This document shows, piece after piece, positions 8,217-16,325 of a stretch of 64,000 bases of DNA. The translations under genes and the position numbers were made by a program. Source of the stretch: Polaromonas eurypsychrophila (lineage in GTDB: Bacteria > Pseudomonadota > Gammaproteobacteria > Burkholderiales > Burkholderiaceae_C); assembly GCF_014641715.1 (NCBI RefSeq), contig NZ_BMIG01000006.1, positions 1-64,000 on the forward strand, read 5' to 3'. Numbering within the stretch: the stretch's first letter is position 1; each line of letters starts with the position of its first letter. Below the pieces are notes generated by a model. The model worked only from the letters and a program-made list of their open reading frames with translations. It had not been told where the DNA came from and did no database searches.

Positions 8217-9563
8217 ATGTCTGCGGTCTTCAACTTCACCTTTGTGCCCTGGTTCCGCTCGGTGGCGCCCTACATCCACCTGCACCGCGGCAAAACCTTT
8301 GTGGTCGGCATCGCAGGCGAGGCGATTGCTGCCGGCAAGCTGCAGCACCTGGCGCAGGATCTGGCGCTGATCCAGAGCATGGGCGTGAAGATCGTGCTGG
8401 TGCACGGCTTCCGGCCCCAGGTCAACGAACAACTGGCGGCCAAGGGTCACGAGGCCAAATACTCCCATGGCATGCGTATCACCGACTCGGTGGCTCTCGA
8501 CAGCGCCCAGGAAGCCGCCGGCCAGTTGCGTTACGAGATCGAGGCCGCCTTCAGCCAGGGCCTGCCAAACACACCGATGGCCGGCTCCACCGTGCGCGTG
8601 ATTTCAGGCAACTTCATCACCGCGCGGCCGGTCGGCATCGTCGACGGCGTGGACTTCAAGCACTCCGGCATGGTGCGCAAGGTTGACACCGCCGGCATCA
8701 AACGCACGCTGGACTTTGGCGCCATGGTGCTGCTGTCGCCCTTCGGTTTTTCACCGACCGGCGAGGCCTTCAACCTGACCATGGAAGAAGTCGCCACCAG
8801 CGTGGCCATAGAACTGCAGGCCGACAAGCTGATCTTCCTGACCGAAATCCCCGGAATCCGCATGAATCCGGACCAGCCCGAAAGCGAGGACAACCCGATA
8901 GACACCGAGTTGCCGCTCGCCGCCGCCGAGAAGCTGCTGGCACAACTGCCCAACCCGACCCAGCCGACCGACACCGCGTTTTACCTGCAGCACTGCGTAA
9001 AGGCCTGCAAGTCCGGCGTCGAGCGCAGCCACATCCTGCCGTTTGCAGTGGACGGCTCCCTGCTGCTTGAAATTTATGTGCACGACGGCATCGGCACCAT
9101 GGTCATCGACGAAAAGCTCGAAAGCCTGCGCGAAGCCACGGCCGACGACGTGGGCGGCATCCTGCAACTGATCGAACCGTTTGAAAAAGACGGCACCCTG
9201 GTCAAGCGCGACCGCACCGAGATTGAACGCGACGCCGACCACTACACCGTGATCGAACACGACGGCGTGATTTTCGGCTGCGCCGCGCTCTACCCCTACC
9301 CCGAGGCCAAAACCGCCGAGATGGCAGCCCTCACGGTGTCACCGCACAGCCAGAGCCAGGGTGACGGCGAACGCATCCTCAAACGCATCGAGCAGCGCGC
9401 CCGCGGCATGGGTCTGAAAAGCATTTTTGTGCTGACCACCCGCACCATGCACTGGTTCATCAAGCGCGGCTTTGTGCAGGTTGATCCCGACTGGCTGCCG
9501 GAAGCCCGCAAGCGCAAGTACAACCTCAATCGCAAGAGTTTGGTGCTGGTGAAGAATCTGTAG
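8217..9563 (+). CDS. argA: Amino-acid N-acetyltransferase (N-acetylglutamate synthase)
   Basis: 448 residues. It makes N-acetylglutamate from glutamate and acetyl-CoA, the first step of arginine synthesis, in the cytoplasm. The N-terminal two thirds is an amino-acid-kinase-like domain (GIAGEAI, LVHGFRPQVNEQL, VLLSPFGFSPTGEAFNL). The C-terminal third is a GNAT acetyltransferase domain (EMAALTVSPHSQSQGDGERIL, then the ending FIKRGFVQVDPDWLP). This layout is that of the classical bacterial ArgA, and the length fits. The ATG at 8217 starts the conserved MSAVFNFTFVPWFRSVAPYI; the open frame continues upstream without similarity. The ribosome binding site is weak. It is transcribed divergently from the GGDEF-like gene. 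Confidence 0.93.
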   Translation: MSAVFNFTFVPWFRSVAPYIHLHRGKTFVVGIAGEAIAAGKLQHLAQDLALIQSMGVKIVLVHGFRPQVNEQLAAKGHEAKYSHGMRITDSVALDSAQEAAGQLRYEIEAAFSQGLPNTPMAGSTVRVISGNFITARPVGIVDGVDFKHSGMVRKVDTAGIKRTLDFGAMVLLSPFGFSPTGEAFNLTMEEVATSVAIELQADKLIFLTEIPGIRMNPDQPESEDNPIDTELPLAAAEKLLAQLPNPTQPTDTAFYLQHCVKACKSGVERSHILPFAVDGSLLLEIYVHDGIGTMVIDEKLESLREATADDVGGILQLIEPFEKDGTLVKRDRTEIERDADHYTVIEHDGVIFGCAALYPYPEAKTAEMAALTVSPHSQSQGDGERILKRIEQRARGMGLKSIFVLTTRTMHWFIKRGFVQVDPDWLPEARKRKYNLNRKSLVLVKNL

Positions 9564-9666
9564 ACAGGCGGCGTGGTTTTCGTCATGCGCTCTCCGTTAC
9601 CTGCCAAAGGATCTTGTTGCGATGAAATGATCAGCTTTCTTATCATCGGTTGAACACGGAGTGACT

Positions 9667-9783
9667 ATGGGCATTAAAAAGAGCTGGAAAACCAAAAGCA
9701 AGGACATAGGCTCGCTAACTGACGAGGAAAAAGCTTTAAGAGACGACAGGCGTGTCACCAAAAATTACGGCACACCGTTATAA
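9667..9783 (+). CDS. Tiny hypothetical protein (38 aa)
   Basis: An ORF of 38 codons with GGAG at 9658-9661, five bases before the ATG. The product is highly charged (MGIKKSWKTKSKDIG..., about one third Lys/Arg/Asp/Glu) and has no recognisable domain. It lies in a visibly A+T-richer gap between argA and osmC, next to another tiny ORF. It could be a real small protein or remnant DNA of mobile origin; only the ribosome binding site favours a gene. Confidence 0.4.
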   Translation: MGIKKSWKTKSKDIGSLTDEEKALRDDRRVTKNYGTPL

Positions 9784-9833
9784 ACAGCGGCGTCAAGGGT
9801 CTAGCCGTTTTAAATAGCGCAGGAGTTGCCGTA

Positions 9834-9986
9834 ATGCTGGGCTTCTTCCAAGCGCTGGTGTTGAAACCCGAAGTCCTTATCGGATTTAAACCCTATGGAG
9901 TAGCTGCATTAAGTCTTTTTCTAATTGGCGCCATCGCCGCTGCGCTGCTCTTTATACCGTACGGTACTTATATTCAAGAGCGTTGA
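9834..9986 (+). CDS. Small membrane protein, possibly cut short by TGA
   Basis: A 50-residue ORF beginning MLGFFQALVLKPEVL, with AGGAG about eight bases upstream. One clear membrane segment (VAALSLFLIGAIAAALLFI) lies near its end. After the TGA at 9984-9986 the same frame stays open to 10100 and encodes a second hydrophobic segment (ILIACFVLGAFAVGCAAIG). The full frame therefore looks like a two-helix membrane protein split by a nonsense codon. No family was recognised. Confidence 0.4.
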   Translation: MLGFFQALVLKPEVLIGFKPYGVAALSLFLIGAIAAALLFIPYGTYIQER

Positions 9987-10362
9987 AAAAGGGTAAGGCC
10001 TGCGATTTTGATTGCCTGTTTCGTCTTAGGGGCCTTTGCAGTTGGCTGTGCTGCAATAGGTGCATTGCTAGTAGCAGTTGGTGTGGACCGCGCTTTTTAG
10101 ACTACCCAGTCATGATCACAGGTGTCCCAGATTTGAGGCTCCCCCGCTGTTTGTTTGGAAGGCAAGACTTCGGACTGAGCGATCCGCATGAGATTCATCA
10201 GCACGCAAGCCCCTGTAACGCTCACCGTCCCCTAGCGTAGGAGAACGCCAGCGCCCGCTGGCGATGATGTCTCACGCCCTGCCCCCGGCCGGCTGGGCAG
10301 AGTGGATAGGTGGCCACGCGCGGCGTGGCCCGCCATCCATCACATCACACAAAGGACACCCC
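9987..10362. other. Gap before osmC
   Basis: Apart from the continuation of the membrane-protein frame (to 10100) I see no gene. A perfect inverted repeat, CGCCAGCG-CC-CGCTGGCG, lies at 10246-10263. Its role is unknown; it has no T tract. Confidence 0.5.
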
Positions 10363-10800
10363 ATGACTGAAAAAAACGCCAGCGTTCACTGGGAAGGCCA
10401 AGGCAAAAAAGGCCAGGGCCAGATCAGCACCGAGACCGCTGCACTAAAAGCCTACCCCTATGGGTTTGGCAGCCGTTTTGAAGACGACCGCAAAGGCACC
10501 AACCCAGAGGAACTGCTGGGCGCGGCGCATGCCGCCTGCTTCACCATGGCTTTCTCGTTTGCCTGTGACAAGGCCGGTTTTGCCACCGAGCAAGTGGACA
10601 CCCAGGCCAAAGTGAGGCTGGTGCCCGAAGGCGACGGTTTTGTGATCGACCGCATCGCGCTGACGCTGGAAGCCAAGGTGCCGGGCATAGCCGCCGGTCA
10701 ATTCCAGCAGATCGCCGAAGCCGCCAAACGCGGCTGCCCGCTGTCCAAGGCACTGGCGAGCGTGGCAGAGATCACGCTGACTGCCACGCTCAAGTCCTGA
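10363..10800 (+). CDS. osmC: OsmC-type peroxiredoxin
   Basis: A 145-residue thiol peroxidase that detoxifies organic hydroperoxides. The two redox cysteines are visible as C59 in GAAHAACF and C125 in RGCPLSKAL, the spacing expected for OsmC/Ohr proteins. The N-terminal HWEGQGKKGQGQISTE and YPYGFGSRFE match E. coli OsmC more closely than Ohr. The start is ATG at 10363 with AAAGGA at 10351-10356. It is convergent with the FrnE-like gene, so it is probably transcribed alone. Confidence 0.9.
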   Translation: MTEKNASVHWEGQGKKGQGQISTETAALKAYPYGFGSRFEDDRKGTNPEELLGAAHAACFTMAFSFACDKAGFATEQVDTQAKVRLVPEGDGFVIDRIALTLEAKVPGIAAGQFQQIAEAAKRGCPLSKALASVAEITLTATLKS

Positions 10801-10807
10801 GCGGCTG

Positions 10808-11473
10808 TCAGCCGGCAGCAGCGATCTGGCGCAGGGCCTGCTCAAACACCTCGGCAGGCTGACCGCCGGAAATCAGATGTTTGTCGTTGATGATGACGGC
10901 CGGCACCGAGTGGATGCCCTGTCCCAGGTAAAACTGCTCGCGCTCGCGCACTGCATCCGCATACTCGCTTGAGGAGAGGATAGCCTTGGCGCGAGCCACG
11001 TCCAGACCGGCCTCGCCAGCCACACGAACCAGAACTTCGTGTGCACCGGGGCTCTCGCCATCCGTGAAATAGGCTGTGAACAGCGCCTCCTTCAGCGCTT
11101 GCTGCAGGCCCTGCCCCTCTTCGCCGGCCCAATGCAGCAGCCGGTGCGCATCGAAGGTGTTGTAGATGCGGCCGCGCTTGTCCATGCTGAAGGTAAAATC
11201 CACCTCCTGTCCGCGCGCGCGAATCATCTCGCGGTTGCGCTGCGACTGCTCGGGTGTGGAGCCGTACTTTTCGGCCAGGTGTTCGCCAATATCCTGACCT
11301 TCGGTCGGCATCTTCGGGTTCAGTTCAAAGGGCTGGAAATGCAATTCGGCCTTTACGCTGTCGCCGACCCGGTCCAGGGCCTCTTCAAGGGACTTCAGGC
11401 CGATCACGCACCAGGGGCAGGACACGTCGGAGACAAAATCGATTTTCAGGGTAACTGGCGCGGCTGTAGTCAT
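10808..11473 (-). CDS. DsbA-family oxidoreductase, FrnE-like
   Basis: A 221-residue thioredoxin-fold protein of the DsbA/FrnE group with the redox motif CPWC at 19-22 (DVSCPWCVIG) and the typical ending GGQPAEVFEQALRQI. No signal peptide is visible from ATG 11473, so it is probably a cytoplasmic dithiol oxidoreductase or isomerase, as described for FrnE. The frame is open further upstream (to 11557) but that extension lacks similarity. It is convergent with osmC and lies just downstream of the ABC ATPase gene. Confidence 0.8.
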   Translation of the reverse strand: MTTAAPVTLKIDFVSDVSCPWCVIGLKSLEEALDRVGDSVKAELHFQPFELNPKMPTEGQDIGEHLAEKYGSTPEQSQRNREMIRARGQEVDFTFSMDKRGRIYNTFDAHRLLHWAGEEGQGLQQALKEALFTAYFTDGESPGAHEVLVRVAGEAGLDVARAKAILSSSEYADAVREREQFYLGQGIHSVPAVIINDKHLISGGQPAEVFEQALRQIAAAG

Positions 11474-11683
11474 GGCAGGGGTCTTGTGGGTGGGCGAAAG
11501 CCGCCTCGAAAGACAGCCAGGAAACAGTAACATGTGGCGCCAGGCTGCGAAATTCAAGCACGTTCAACCCTACACACTGCATCGGATTGCCATGCTCCAA
11601 CTCCGCCCCAACTGCTAATGCTGCAACCGCGATCTGCCTGCCGATTGGCCGGACTGGCTATGGGCTAGAGCCCTGTTTAACTC

Positions 11684-12406
11684 TTAATTTCCAACAACCT
11701 GCCCGCCTTCCAGCGTGATCCGGCGCTCACAGCGTGCGGCGATTCCGCGGTCGTGTGTCACCAGCACCAAAGTGGTCCCGAGTTCCTTGTTGAGCTCGAA
11801 CATCAGCGCCATCACAGTCTCGCCGGTCGCAAAGTCCAGGCTGCCGGTCGGCTCGTCGGCCAGCAGCAGCGCCGGCTGCACCACAAAAGCCCTGGCCAGC
11901 GCGACCCGTTGTTGCTCGCCGCCCGATAGCACCTTGGGATAGTGACCCAGCCGCTCACCGAGGCCGACGCGTTTGAGCATCTCGGTCGCCTGCGCACGGG
12001 CATTTTTGGCGCCGGACAGCTCCAGCGGCAGCATGACGTTTTCCAGCGCTGTCAGATTGCCCATGAGCTGAAAGCTCTGGAACACAAATCCGACTTTTTG
12101 CGCGCGCAATGCGGCGCGGTCGTCCTCGCTGAGCGCAAACAGGTCCTGACCGGCCAGTTGCACCGTGCCCTGGGTCGGCGTGTCCAGCCCGGCGATGATG
12201 GACAGCAAGGTACTTTTGCCCGACCCCGAAGCACCGACGATCGCCGCAGTCTCCCTGGCCGCCAGTGCGAAATGAATATCGCGCAAAATGGTCAGCGTGC
12301 CGGTCGAGTCGCTCACGCTCTTGAAAACGTGCTCCACGGAAATAATTGAAGAGCTCGTGGACGCGGAAACAGCGTCGTTCAGCACACTAACCGCAGGTTC
12401 AAACAT
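11684..12406 (-). CDS. ABC transporter ATP-binding protein, YbbA/LolD type
   Basis: A 240-residue ATPase with Walker A GASGSGKST (58-66), signature LSGGEQQRVALARA, and Walker B LLLADEPTGSLD. The sequence fits the MacB/LolD/YbbA group, which works with FtsX-like permeases. In E. coli ybbA lies divergent from tesA, as here, and is followed by the permease gene ybbP. Here no permease follows; the next gene is FrnE-like. Its partner must be elsewhere or lost. The ATG at 12406 overlaps the tesA ATG on the other strand within one CATG, and no obvious ribosome binding site separates them. Confidence 0.85.
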   Translation of the reverse strand: MFEPAVSVLNDAVSASTSSSIISVEHVFKSVSDSTGTLTILRDIHFALAARETAAIVGASGSGKSTLLSIIAGLDTPTQGTVQLAGQDLFALSEDDRAALRAQKVGFVFQSFQLMGNLTALENVMLPLELSGAKNARAQATEMLKRVGLGERLGHYPKVLSGGEQQRVALARAFVVQPALLLADEPTGSLDFATGETVMALMFELNKELGTTLVLVTHDRGIAARCERRITLEGGQVVGN

Positions 12407-13112
12407 GTCAGCCTTGTCAGAAAACTTGAGAACAGACTTTACCAAGCTTGTCCGCGCCGCGGCCGCCCGGCTGGTAAAACCTTTGGGCGCACTGCTGCTG
12501 GCTGTTGTCGCCGCCTTGCCGCTGCTGGCGCAAGCCCAGACCGCAGTCGCTGCCGGAGACACGGTGCTGATCGTTGGTGACTCCCTGAGCGCCGAATACG
12601 GCCTCAAGCGCGGCACCGGCTGGGTGCCGCTGCTCGAAAAACAGCTTGCTGGCGAGAAGAAAAATGTTCGTGTAATCAACGCGAGCATCAGCGGCGACAC
12701 CACCTCGGGCGGCCGCTCGCGCCTGCCGGCGCTGCTGGCCCAGCACAAACCCACAGTCGTAGTGATCGAGCTGGGCGGCAACGACGCCCTGCGCGGCCTG
12801 CCGCTGGACATGACCGAGGCCAACCTGCGGGCAATGACGCAGGCCGCGAAAAAAATCGGCGCCAAAGTGCTGCTGCTGGGCATGCAGGTACCGCCGAACT
12901 ATGGCGGTGCTTACGGCGCGACCTTCTCCGGGCTGTTCGCCAAGGTCGCCAGGGCCGAAAAAGCCGCGTTGCTGCCCTTCTTCCTCAAGGGTGTGGCGGA
13001 CGTGGATGACGCGGTCGGCAACTTCCAGGCGGACCGCATCCACCCCAATGAGCAGTCACAGGCCAAAATGCTGGCCAACGTCTGGCCCGACCTGAAGAAA
13101 CTCCTCAAGTGA
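12405..13112 (+). CDS. tesA: Periplasmic esterase/thioesterase of the SGNH (GDSL) family, TesA-like
   Basis: 235 residues. A long signal peptide (residues about 1-45, ending ALPLLAQA) directs it to the periplasm. The SGNH blocks are all present: GDSLS with nucleophile Ser60, SGDTTSGG, ELGGNDALRG, and the catalytic DRIHPN near the C-terminus. This identifies a TesA/lysophospholipase-L1-like hydrolase of acyl esters and thioesters. The ATG at 12405 is preferred; the frame runs upstream into the ABC gene without similarity. Its stop overlaps the selU start (GTGA), so the two are probably co-translated. Confidence 0.88.
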   Translation: MSALSENLRTDFTKLVRAAAARLVKPLGALLLAVVAALPLLAQAQTAVAAGDTVLIVGDSLSAEYGLKRGTGWVPLLEKQLAGEKKNVRVINASISGDTTSGGRSRLPALLAQHKPTVVVIELGGNDALRGLPLDMTEANLRAMTQAAKKIGAKVLLLGMQVPPNYGGAYGATFSGLFAKVARAEKAALLPFFLKGVADVDDAVGNFQADRIHPNEQSQAKMLANVWPDLKKLLK

Positions 13113-14164
13113 GCCTGGAACGGATCTCCGCCGAACAGGCATTGGCCAGCCTGGTTGACTATTCCGCCGTGATTGATGCCCGCAGCGAAGGCGAATATGC
13201 CGAAGACCACTTGCCCGGCGCCGTCAACTGGCCCAGCCTGAATGACGAGGAACGCAAGATCGTCGGCACGCGTTACAAGCAGATCAGCCAGTTCGAAGCC
13301 AAAAAGCTGGGCGCCGCGCTGGTCGCCAGAAATATCTCGGCACACATCCAGCGCGAGGTGCTGGACAAGCCGCGAGAGTGGCAACCACTGGTCTACTGCT
13401 GGCGCGGCGGCAAACGCAGCGGTTCGCTGGCGCTGATTCTGGACCAGATCGGCTTCAAGGTGACGCTGGTGGACGGCGGCTACAAGGCCTTTCGCGCCGC
13501 ACTGGTGGCCGACCTGCCGCAACTGGCGGCGCGGCACCAGTACCAAGTCGTTTGCGGCCCCACGGGCGCGGGCAAGACCCGGCTGTTGCATGCGCTTGCC
13601 GCCCAGGGCGCGCAGGTGCTGGACCTGGAAGGCCTTGCCAACCACCGCAGTTCGGTGCTGGGCATGATTCCCGGTGTGCCGCAACCGAGCCAGAAGGCTT
13701 TTGACAGTCTGGTCTGGGCGGCCCTGCGCGGCTTTGACCCGGCGCGCCCCGTCTACATCGAAAGCGAAAGCAAAAAAGTGGGCAATGTGGCCGTGCCGGA
13801 AGGCCTGATCGCCGCCATGCGCGCCAGTCCCTGCCTGCGGCTGGACCTGGCTGAGGACGAACGCGTTGCGCTGCTGCTGGAAGACTATGATTTTTTCGTG
13901 AAGGACACTGCATTTTTCTGCGATCGCCTGGGCGCGCTGACCGAGGCGCGCGGCAAGGACGTGGTGAGCGACTGGCAGGCGCGGGCGCACAGCGGTGATG
14001 TGGCCTCCGTAGTACGCGAGCTGCTGCTGCAGCACTACGACCCGGTTTACCTGCAGTCGATGCGGCGCAACTTCACGCAATACGACACCGCCCAAGTACT
14101 GGCGCCGAGCGACCACAGTACAGCCGCCATGACGACGTTGGCGCGCAGCCTGCTCGCGACATAA
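13109..14164 (+). CDS. selU: tRNA 2-selenouridine synthase
   Basis: 351 residues, starting with GTG at 13109 that overlaps the tesA stop by four bases. The N-terminal rhodanese domain carries the catalytic cysteine as C97 in YCWRGGKRSG, matching E. coli SelU Cys97. A P-loop GPTGAGKT lies at 151-158. The enzyme replaces sulfur by selenium in 2-thiouridine of tRNA wobble bases (and geranylates it) in the cytoplasm. The selenophosphate synthetase gene selD is not in this window. The tesA/ybbA/selU (ybbB) neighbourhood is also seen in enterobacteria. Confidence 0.9.
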   Translation: MSLERISAEQALASLVDYSAVIDARSEGEYAEDHLPGAVNWPSLNDEERKIVGTRYKQISQFEAKKLGAALVARNISAHIQREVLDKPREWQPLVYCWRGGKRSGSLALILDQIGFKVTLVDGGYKAFRAALVADLPQLAARHQYQVVCGPTGAGKTRLLHALAAQGAQVLDLEGLANHRSSVLGMIPGVPQPSQKAFDSLVWAALRGFDPARPVYIESESKKVGNVAVPEGLIAAMRASPCLRLDLAEDERVALLLEDYDFFVKDTAFFCDRLGALTEARGKDVVSDWQARAHSGDVASVVRELLLQHYDPVYLQSMRRNFTQYDTAQVLAPSDHSTAAMTTLARSLLAT

Positions 14165-14177
14165 AACGGCGCCTATG

Positions 14178-14217
14178 AAAAAAGCTCCGGGGGACAGGGT
14201 TGCTGTCCCGGCGGAGC
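14178..14217 (-). terminator. Intrinsic terminator reading leftward
   Basis: A strong stem pairs GCTCCG (14184-14189) and GGGACAG (14191-14197) with CTGTCCC (14203-14209) and CGGAGC (14212-14217). Six A on its left give a T tract on the minus strand. It fits the end of the minus-strand metC/small-gene transcript and may also slow rightward transcripts from selU. Confidence 0.7.
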
Positions 14218-14231
14218 CTTGGAGGCGGGGC

Positions 14232-14296
14232 TTGCTATTAAAAGTCTAGCTGTCTGCGCCCGCTGGGTATGGGCTGGAGCCCGATTTCATTCAAAA
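14232..14296. repeat. Dispersed ~60-bp repeat, intergenic copy
   Basis: Reads TTGCTATTAAAAGTCTAGCT, then GTATGGGCTGGAGCCCGATTTC. It is related to the copies in hrpA, soxD, bamB and rluB and at 16864 and 54778. Confidence 0.75.
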
Positions 14297-14317
14297 TTTC
14301 TGCTGGCCTTCCACGAA

Positions 14318-14482
14318 TCAGGCGGCAGGTTCGGCGGGCGGCGCGCCGGCATCGCCATCGGGCGTGTCGTCATCGGGCAGGTCCGGCTTGCCTTCGGCCT
14401 TGCGTTTGAGTTTTTCCTCTTTTTTCTTCTTTTTGGCCAGCTCTTTCTGGCGTTTTTCGTAGGAATAATTGGGAGTTGCCAC
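14318..14482 (-). CDS. Small conserved basic protein (54 aa)
   Basis: A short gene starting with GTG at 14482 that encodes a 54-residue protein. Its N-terminus, (M)ATPNYSYEKRQKELAKKKK, is followed by a Lys/Glu-rich helical stretch, then an acidic PDLPDDD segment and an Ala/Pro tail. I recall similar short proteins with the YEKRQKELAKKKKKEEK pattern in many Burkholderiales, with no known function. It follows metC by 25 bases on the same strand and ends before the leftward terminator at 14178-14217. Confidence 0.65.
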   Translation of the reverse strand: MATPNYSYEKRQKELAKKKKKEEKLKRKAEGKPDLPDDDTPDGDAGAPPAEPAA

Positions 14483-14507
14483 AGCGTGCTTTCTTCAGGA
14501 ATATGTT

Positions 14508-15695
14508 CTAACTGTACTGCATCAGGGACAGCGCCTGGGCCAAGTCGGCCTGCAAGTCGGACAGCGCCTCCAGCCCGACAGAAAAACGCACCAGACCGCC
14601 TTTATAGGGCCAGCCCGTGGTTCGAATCGCGGGCACGTCATAGGGCACACACAGGCTGATCGGGCCGGCCCAGCTGTAGCCAATGTTGAACAGTTTGAGG
14701 TTGTCGCAGAGGGCGTCGAGCGTGACCTGGCTGTAGCCGGGCTTGAACACCGCACTCATCAGGCAGGCCGCGCCTGTGCAGTCGCGCTGCCAGGCGGCGT
14801 GGCCGGGTGAGCCGGCCAGCGCCGGATGCAGCACGGCCTCGATCTGCGGTTGCTGCTGCAGCCAACCGGCCAGCGCGCGTGTGGTGGCGTCTTGCGCCGC
14901 GTAACGCAGGGCGATGCTGTTGAGGCCGCGCAGCACCAGCTCGGCGTCGTTGCCGCTGACGCCGTAACCCACCCGCATGTGGCAGAAGTGCAGCAGCTGG
15001 TGCAAAGCCTCGTCGCGGGTAACCACCGAGCCCATCAGCACATCGGCGCCGCCGCTGGGGTATTTGGTCAGAGCCTGCACCGAGATGTCGGCACCGAGGT
15101 CAAAAGCGTTGAAGGCTATGCCGGCGCCCCAGGTGTTGTCCAGCGCCGTCACGATGCCTTGCGGATGGGCATCGCCATGCGCTTTCACGACGGCCACCAG
15201 CGCCGGCAGATCCGGAAACTCCAGCGTGATGGAGCCCGGCGCCTCGAGCCAGACCAATCGGGTGCGGGCCGTCAGTTTGGCTGCCAGGTCGGACGGTGAC
15301 ATGGCGTCGTAATACGCGAAGCTCACGCCCCAGGCGGTCAGTTCATTCTGCGCAAAGGCCTTGTTCGGGCCGTAGGCGTTGTCGGGAATCAGCACCTGGT
15401 CGCCGGCCTTGAGCAGCGCCATATCGACCAGCACCACCGACGCCAGCCCGCTGGGCACCAGGGTGCAATATTGCCCACCTTCCAGCGTGCAAATGCGCTC
15501 CTCAAGCGTGAAGGTGGTCGGCGTGCCGTGCAGGCCGTAGGTGTAGCCAGTCTTGTGTTTCCAGTCGCGCTGGCGCAGGGCCGCAACGCTGGGGAAAATG
15601 ATGGTGGAGGCTTTGTGGATGCCGGGCTGGACCGAATCAAAACCGGCGGGCGGCTTGTAGCCGTGATGTATCAATTGGGTGGACTTGTCGCTCAT
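14508..15695 (-). CDS. metC: Cystathionine beta-lyase
   Basis: A 395-residue enzyme of the Cys/Met-metabolism PLP family. The PLP lysine lies in ALTKYPSGG (near residue 210), and GTPTTFTLEERI and NDAELVLRGL are typical MetC-type blocks. It cleaves cystathionine to homocysteine, pyruvate and ammonia in methionine synthesis; related enzymes of the same fold may act on other C-S bonds, so the exact substrate is inferred. Full length from ATG 15695. The small basic protein gene lies just downstream. Confidence 0.85.
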   Translation of the reverse strand: MSDKSTQLIHHGYKPPAGFDSVQPGIHKASTIIFPSVAALRQRDWKHKTGYTYGLHGTPTTFTLEERICTLEGGQYCTLVPSGLASVVLVDMALLKAGDQVLIPDNAYGPNKAFAQNELTAWGVSFAYYDAMSPSDLAAKLTARTRLVWLEAPGSITLEFPDLPALVAVVKAHGDAHPQGIVTALDNTWGAGIAFNAFDLGADISVQALTKYPSGGADVLMGSVVTRDEALHQLLHFCHMRVGYGVSGNDAELVLRGLNSIALRYAAQDATTRALAGWLQQQPQIEAVLHPALAGSPGHAAWQRDCTGAACLMSAVFKPGYSQVTLDALCDNLKLFNIGYSWAGPISLCVPYDVPAIRTTGWPYKGGLVRFSVGLEALSDLQADLAQALSLMQYS

Positions 15696-15930
15696 GCCCG
15701 ATGGTAACGGCTGGGGATTTCTGCCGTCAGCGCCTGTGTGATGGCCTGACGGAAGCGCGCTTATTCAACACGGGCAGATTGCAGGACCCGGGCTATGCCT
15801 GAGACAGCAGAACTTGACTCCCCACTCCCTCCCCTAACCCCTCCCTCGCCCCGCTGGGCGATGAAGGGGGACCTCATGTGGCCGCGTGCGCTGCGCTCGC
15901 GTGCAAACATGACCGTTCGTTGGGATTCCC

Positions 15931-15959
15931 GTCCTTGAAGCGCTTTGCGCTTCAAGGAC
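15931..15959. repeat. Perfect 13-bp inverted repeat
   Basis: GTCCTTGAAGCGC, a TTT loop, then the exact complement. There is no T tract after it on either strand, so it is not a standard terminator. It sits within repeat-like intergenic DNA downstream of both neighbouring genes' coding ends or starts. Confidence 0.7.
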
Positions 15960-16242
15960 TCCGGATTTCTGTCAGGTATTTGTTTTCTTTCCACCCGTCG
16001 GGCTGGGCCGAGGAGCGCAGCGAAAAATGGATCAGGGCGAGCGATTGTTTGAGCCGAAGGCGAGTTCGAGCTCGACCCCATTTTTCGCGAGCACCACAGG
16101 TTGCCCGTACCGAAGCGGAGGGACCCAGACCATCGGGTCGCCTTTCTTTTCGTTAGGTTTCTTTGGCGAGACAAAGAAAAGTAACTCGCCCGCCGGGGCG
16201 AGACCCGGCTTGGTGACCAACCTTAAGGCACGAGGTAAACGG

Positions 16243-16272
16243 AGATGGATCCCGGATCAAGTCCGGGATGAC
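16243..16272. repeat. Palindromic dispersed repeat, copy 2
   Basis: Identical over 30 bp to 154-183, with the core TCCCGGATCAAGTCCGGGA. It is preceded by the same AAAGAAAAGTAAC / CCCGCCGGGG type motif about 50-70 bases upstream. Confidence 0.75.
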
Positions 16273-16325
16273 AGCCAAACCCAATGAACCTTATGGCCCG
16301 GGCCGCCGCTGGCAAACCTGGGGGC

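Larger units (their letters stand above)
15696..16325. other. 630-bp intergenic region rich in repeats
   Basis: No gene is supported here; open frames are short and overlap on both strands. It contains a perfect 13-bp inverted repeat with a TTT loop (GTCCTTGAAGCGC at 15931-15943 and its complement at 15947-15959). It also has a motif around 16150-16215 (TTTCTTTGGCGAGACAAAGA, then AAAGTAACTCGCC) and the palindromic element at 16243-16272. The last two resemble the arrangement at 67-183. Confidence 0.7.

Noticed and set aside
12911..14116. A 401-codon minus-strand frame opposite tesA/selU
   Set aside because: Shadow frame; tesA and selU on the plus strand have intact motifs.
15761..16287. Several overlapping short open frames in the metC-phosphoribosyltransferase gap
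   Set aside because: They overlap on both strands, contain the dispersed repeats and have no ribosome binding site or recognisable domain.
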